Origin: JBBRUG01 sp038247995
Lineage (GTDB): Bacteria > Chloroflexota > Chloroflexia > Chloroflexales > Chloroflexaceae
Direction of reading: 5' to 3'
Length of the DNA: 5,855 nt
Assembly: GCA_038247995.1 (NCBI GenBank)
Contig: JBBRUG010000355.1
Location: 1 to 5,855, forward strand
Below the pieces are notes generated by a model. It did not search any database and was not told where the DNA came from. It worked only from the letters and a program-made list of their open reading frames with translations. A program made the position numbers and the translations under genes. Positions 5,450 through 5,855 of the stretch are shown piece after piece (position 1 is the first letter of the stretch; each line of letters opens with the position of its first letter).

Positions 5450-5468
5450 ATTGTAGCAAAGATTTGCT
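5450..5468 (-). promoter_or_regulatory. WYL-regulator promoter (-10) with adjoining inverted repeat
   Basis: On the minus strand TACAAT (5455 down to 5450) matches the -10 consensus at five of six positions and ends 9 bases before the ATG, so RNA would start within a few bases of the start codon. No good -35 is seen. Immediately upstream, AGCAAA (5455-5460) and TTTGCT (5463-5468) form a perfect 6-bp inverted repeat with a 2-base spacer in the promoter spacer region, a candidate autoregulatory operator. Confidence 0.5.
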
Positions 5469-5478
5469 GCCTGGCGGG

Positions 5479-5559
5479 CCCTGAAAAAACGCGCGGAAGG
5501 GCGCTGCTCAGGGTTGGGGAGCGGCGGGCTGCTGATGCGGCTGATAGCGGAACTAGTTC
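5479..5559. other. Divergent intergenic region with nested inverted repeats
   Basis: The 219-base gap between the WYL regulator and moeA contains CCCTGA (5479-5484) pairing with TCAGGG (5508-5513), enclosing GCGC (5491-5494) and GCGC (5501-5504). On the minus strand the inner stem is followed by six T (5485-5490), giving a weak terminator-like shape upstream of the WYL gene. A separate 10-base palindrome, GAACTAGTTC, lies at 5550-5559. No small gene is supported in this gap. Confidence 0.35.
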
Positions 5560-5610
5560 TTCATTTCATAAGCAGATGGGTTGCGCAATCTGCGGATCGC
5601 CCCACCTGCG

Positions 5611-5619
5611 TGGTACAAT
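5611..5619 (+). promoter_or_regulatory. Extended -10 promoter of moeA
   Basis: TGG followed by TACAAT (5614-5619) gives the extended -10 arrangement TG-n-TACAAT, five of six in the hexamer. No convincing -35 is present at 16-18 bases, as is common for extended -10 promoters. Transcription would begin near 5626, about 34 bases before the ATG. Confidence 0.55.
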
Positions 5620-5647
5620 ACCGCCATTGCCCAGGCCTATACCATGC

Positions 5648-5651
5648 GGAG
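5648..5651 (+). promoter_or_regulatory. Shine-Dalgarno site of moeA
   Basis: GGAG lies 8 bases upstream of ATG 5660. An in-frame Met codon at 5669 is less well placed. Confidence 0.65.
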
Positions 5652-5659
5652 TTGTTGTT

Positions 5660-5855
5660 ATGAGCGAGATGCAGCGCGAGTCGCCCTACCCGATGCTGGC
5701 GATCGATGCGGCCCAGCAGGTCATTATGCGCTATGTGGCGCCGCTCGGCGTTGAAGAAGCTGACGCGCTGAATGCCGAGGGACGGGTGCTGGCCGCCGAT
5801 TTACACGCGCCCGAAGCGGTGCCCGATGTGCCTAAGAGCGCGATGGACGGCTACG
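5660..5855 (+). CDS. moeA: Molybdopterin molybdenumtransferase MoeA, N-terminal part
   Basis: 65 complete codons before the right edge. MoeA inserts molybdate into adenylylated molybdopterin, the final step of molybdenum cofactor synthesis, in the cytoplasm. The visible N-terminus carries the family pattern: YPMLAIDAAQQVIM (9-22), a Leu-containing helix, EGRVLAADLHAPEAVP (41-56), and the highly conserved SAMDGY (60-65) at the edge. The residues before SAMDGY read PDVPK rather than the common PPF-x-N pattern, a small variation within the family. A Shine-Dalgarno site and an extended -10 promoter of its own are present, so it is transcribed divergently from, and independently of, the WYL regulator. 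The bulk of the gene lies outside the window. Confidence 0.9.
   Translation, partial: MSEMQRESPYPMLAIDAAQQVIMRYVAPLGVEEADALNAEGRVLAADLHAPEAVPDVPKSAMDGY

Noticed and set aside
5485..5504. Intrinsic terminator on the minus strand (GCGC stem followed by six T)
   Set aside because: The stem is only 4 bp, and no minus-strand gene upstream of it is visible in the window, so it is recorded only as part of the intergenic structure.

Overview
The window looks like a chromosomal stretch from a GC-rich bacterium, most plausibly a Chloroflexota member (Roseiflexus/Chloroflexus-like). The reasons are high GC in most genes, short tandem repeats between and inside genes, GC-rich hairpin repeats, and the style of the regulators. 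This is an inference from general character; no marker gene fixes the phylum. I see no rRNA, tRNA, CRISPR array, transposase or phage gene.

Left third (1-2542, plus strand): the C-terminus of a small membrane protein runs off the left edge. It is followed by a two-component system: an OmpR/PhoB-type response regulator (start set at 238) and a HAMP-containing sensor histidine kinase (1052-2542). The gap before the regulator holds a near-perfect 28-base palindrome. The gap between regulator and kinase holds an 8-base-period repeat and a pair of 10-base direct repeats. The kinase ATPase domain is lengthened by about 19 residues, and that segment begins with five tandem CA-initial heptamers.

Middle (2645-4003): a lower-GC pair of divergent genes, a DeoR-family repressor (minus) and a small nucleoside 2-deoxyribosyltransferase-like/DUF4406-type protein (plus). 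Their shared 152-base intergenic region carries five CACGA boxes. Four are arranged with exact two-fold symmetry about position 3464, on top of a TTGACA-type promoter, so it reads as a well-formed operator. The enzyme-like gene ends inside a GC-rich repeat array that also forms a terminator-like hairpin.

Right part (4031-5440, minus): a WYL-domain (YafY-type) regulator followed by a VOC/glyoxalase-fold protein, probably a small regulator-target unit. A TGACA/TGTCA inverted repeat sits at the regulator's stop codon, upstream of the VOC gene. The regulator itself appears to be expressed from a nearly leaderless mRNA.

Right edge (5660-5855, plus): the N-terminus of moeA (molybdopterin molybdenumtransferase), with its own extended -10 promoter and Shine-Dalgarno sequence.

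I found no clearly new multi-gene system. The best leads are the phased DeoR operator with its DUF4406-like partner, and the heptamer expansion in the kinase catalytic domain.
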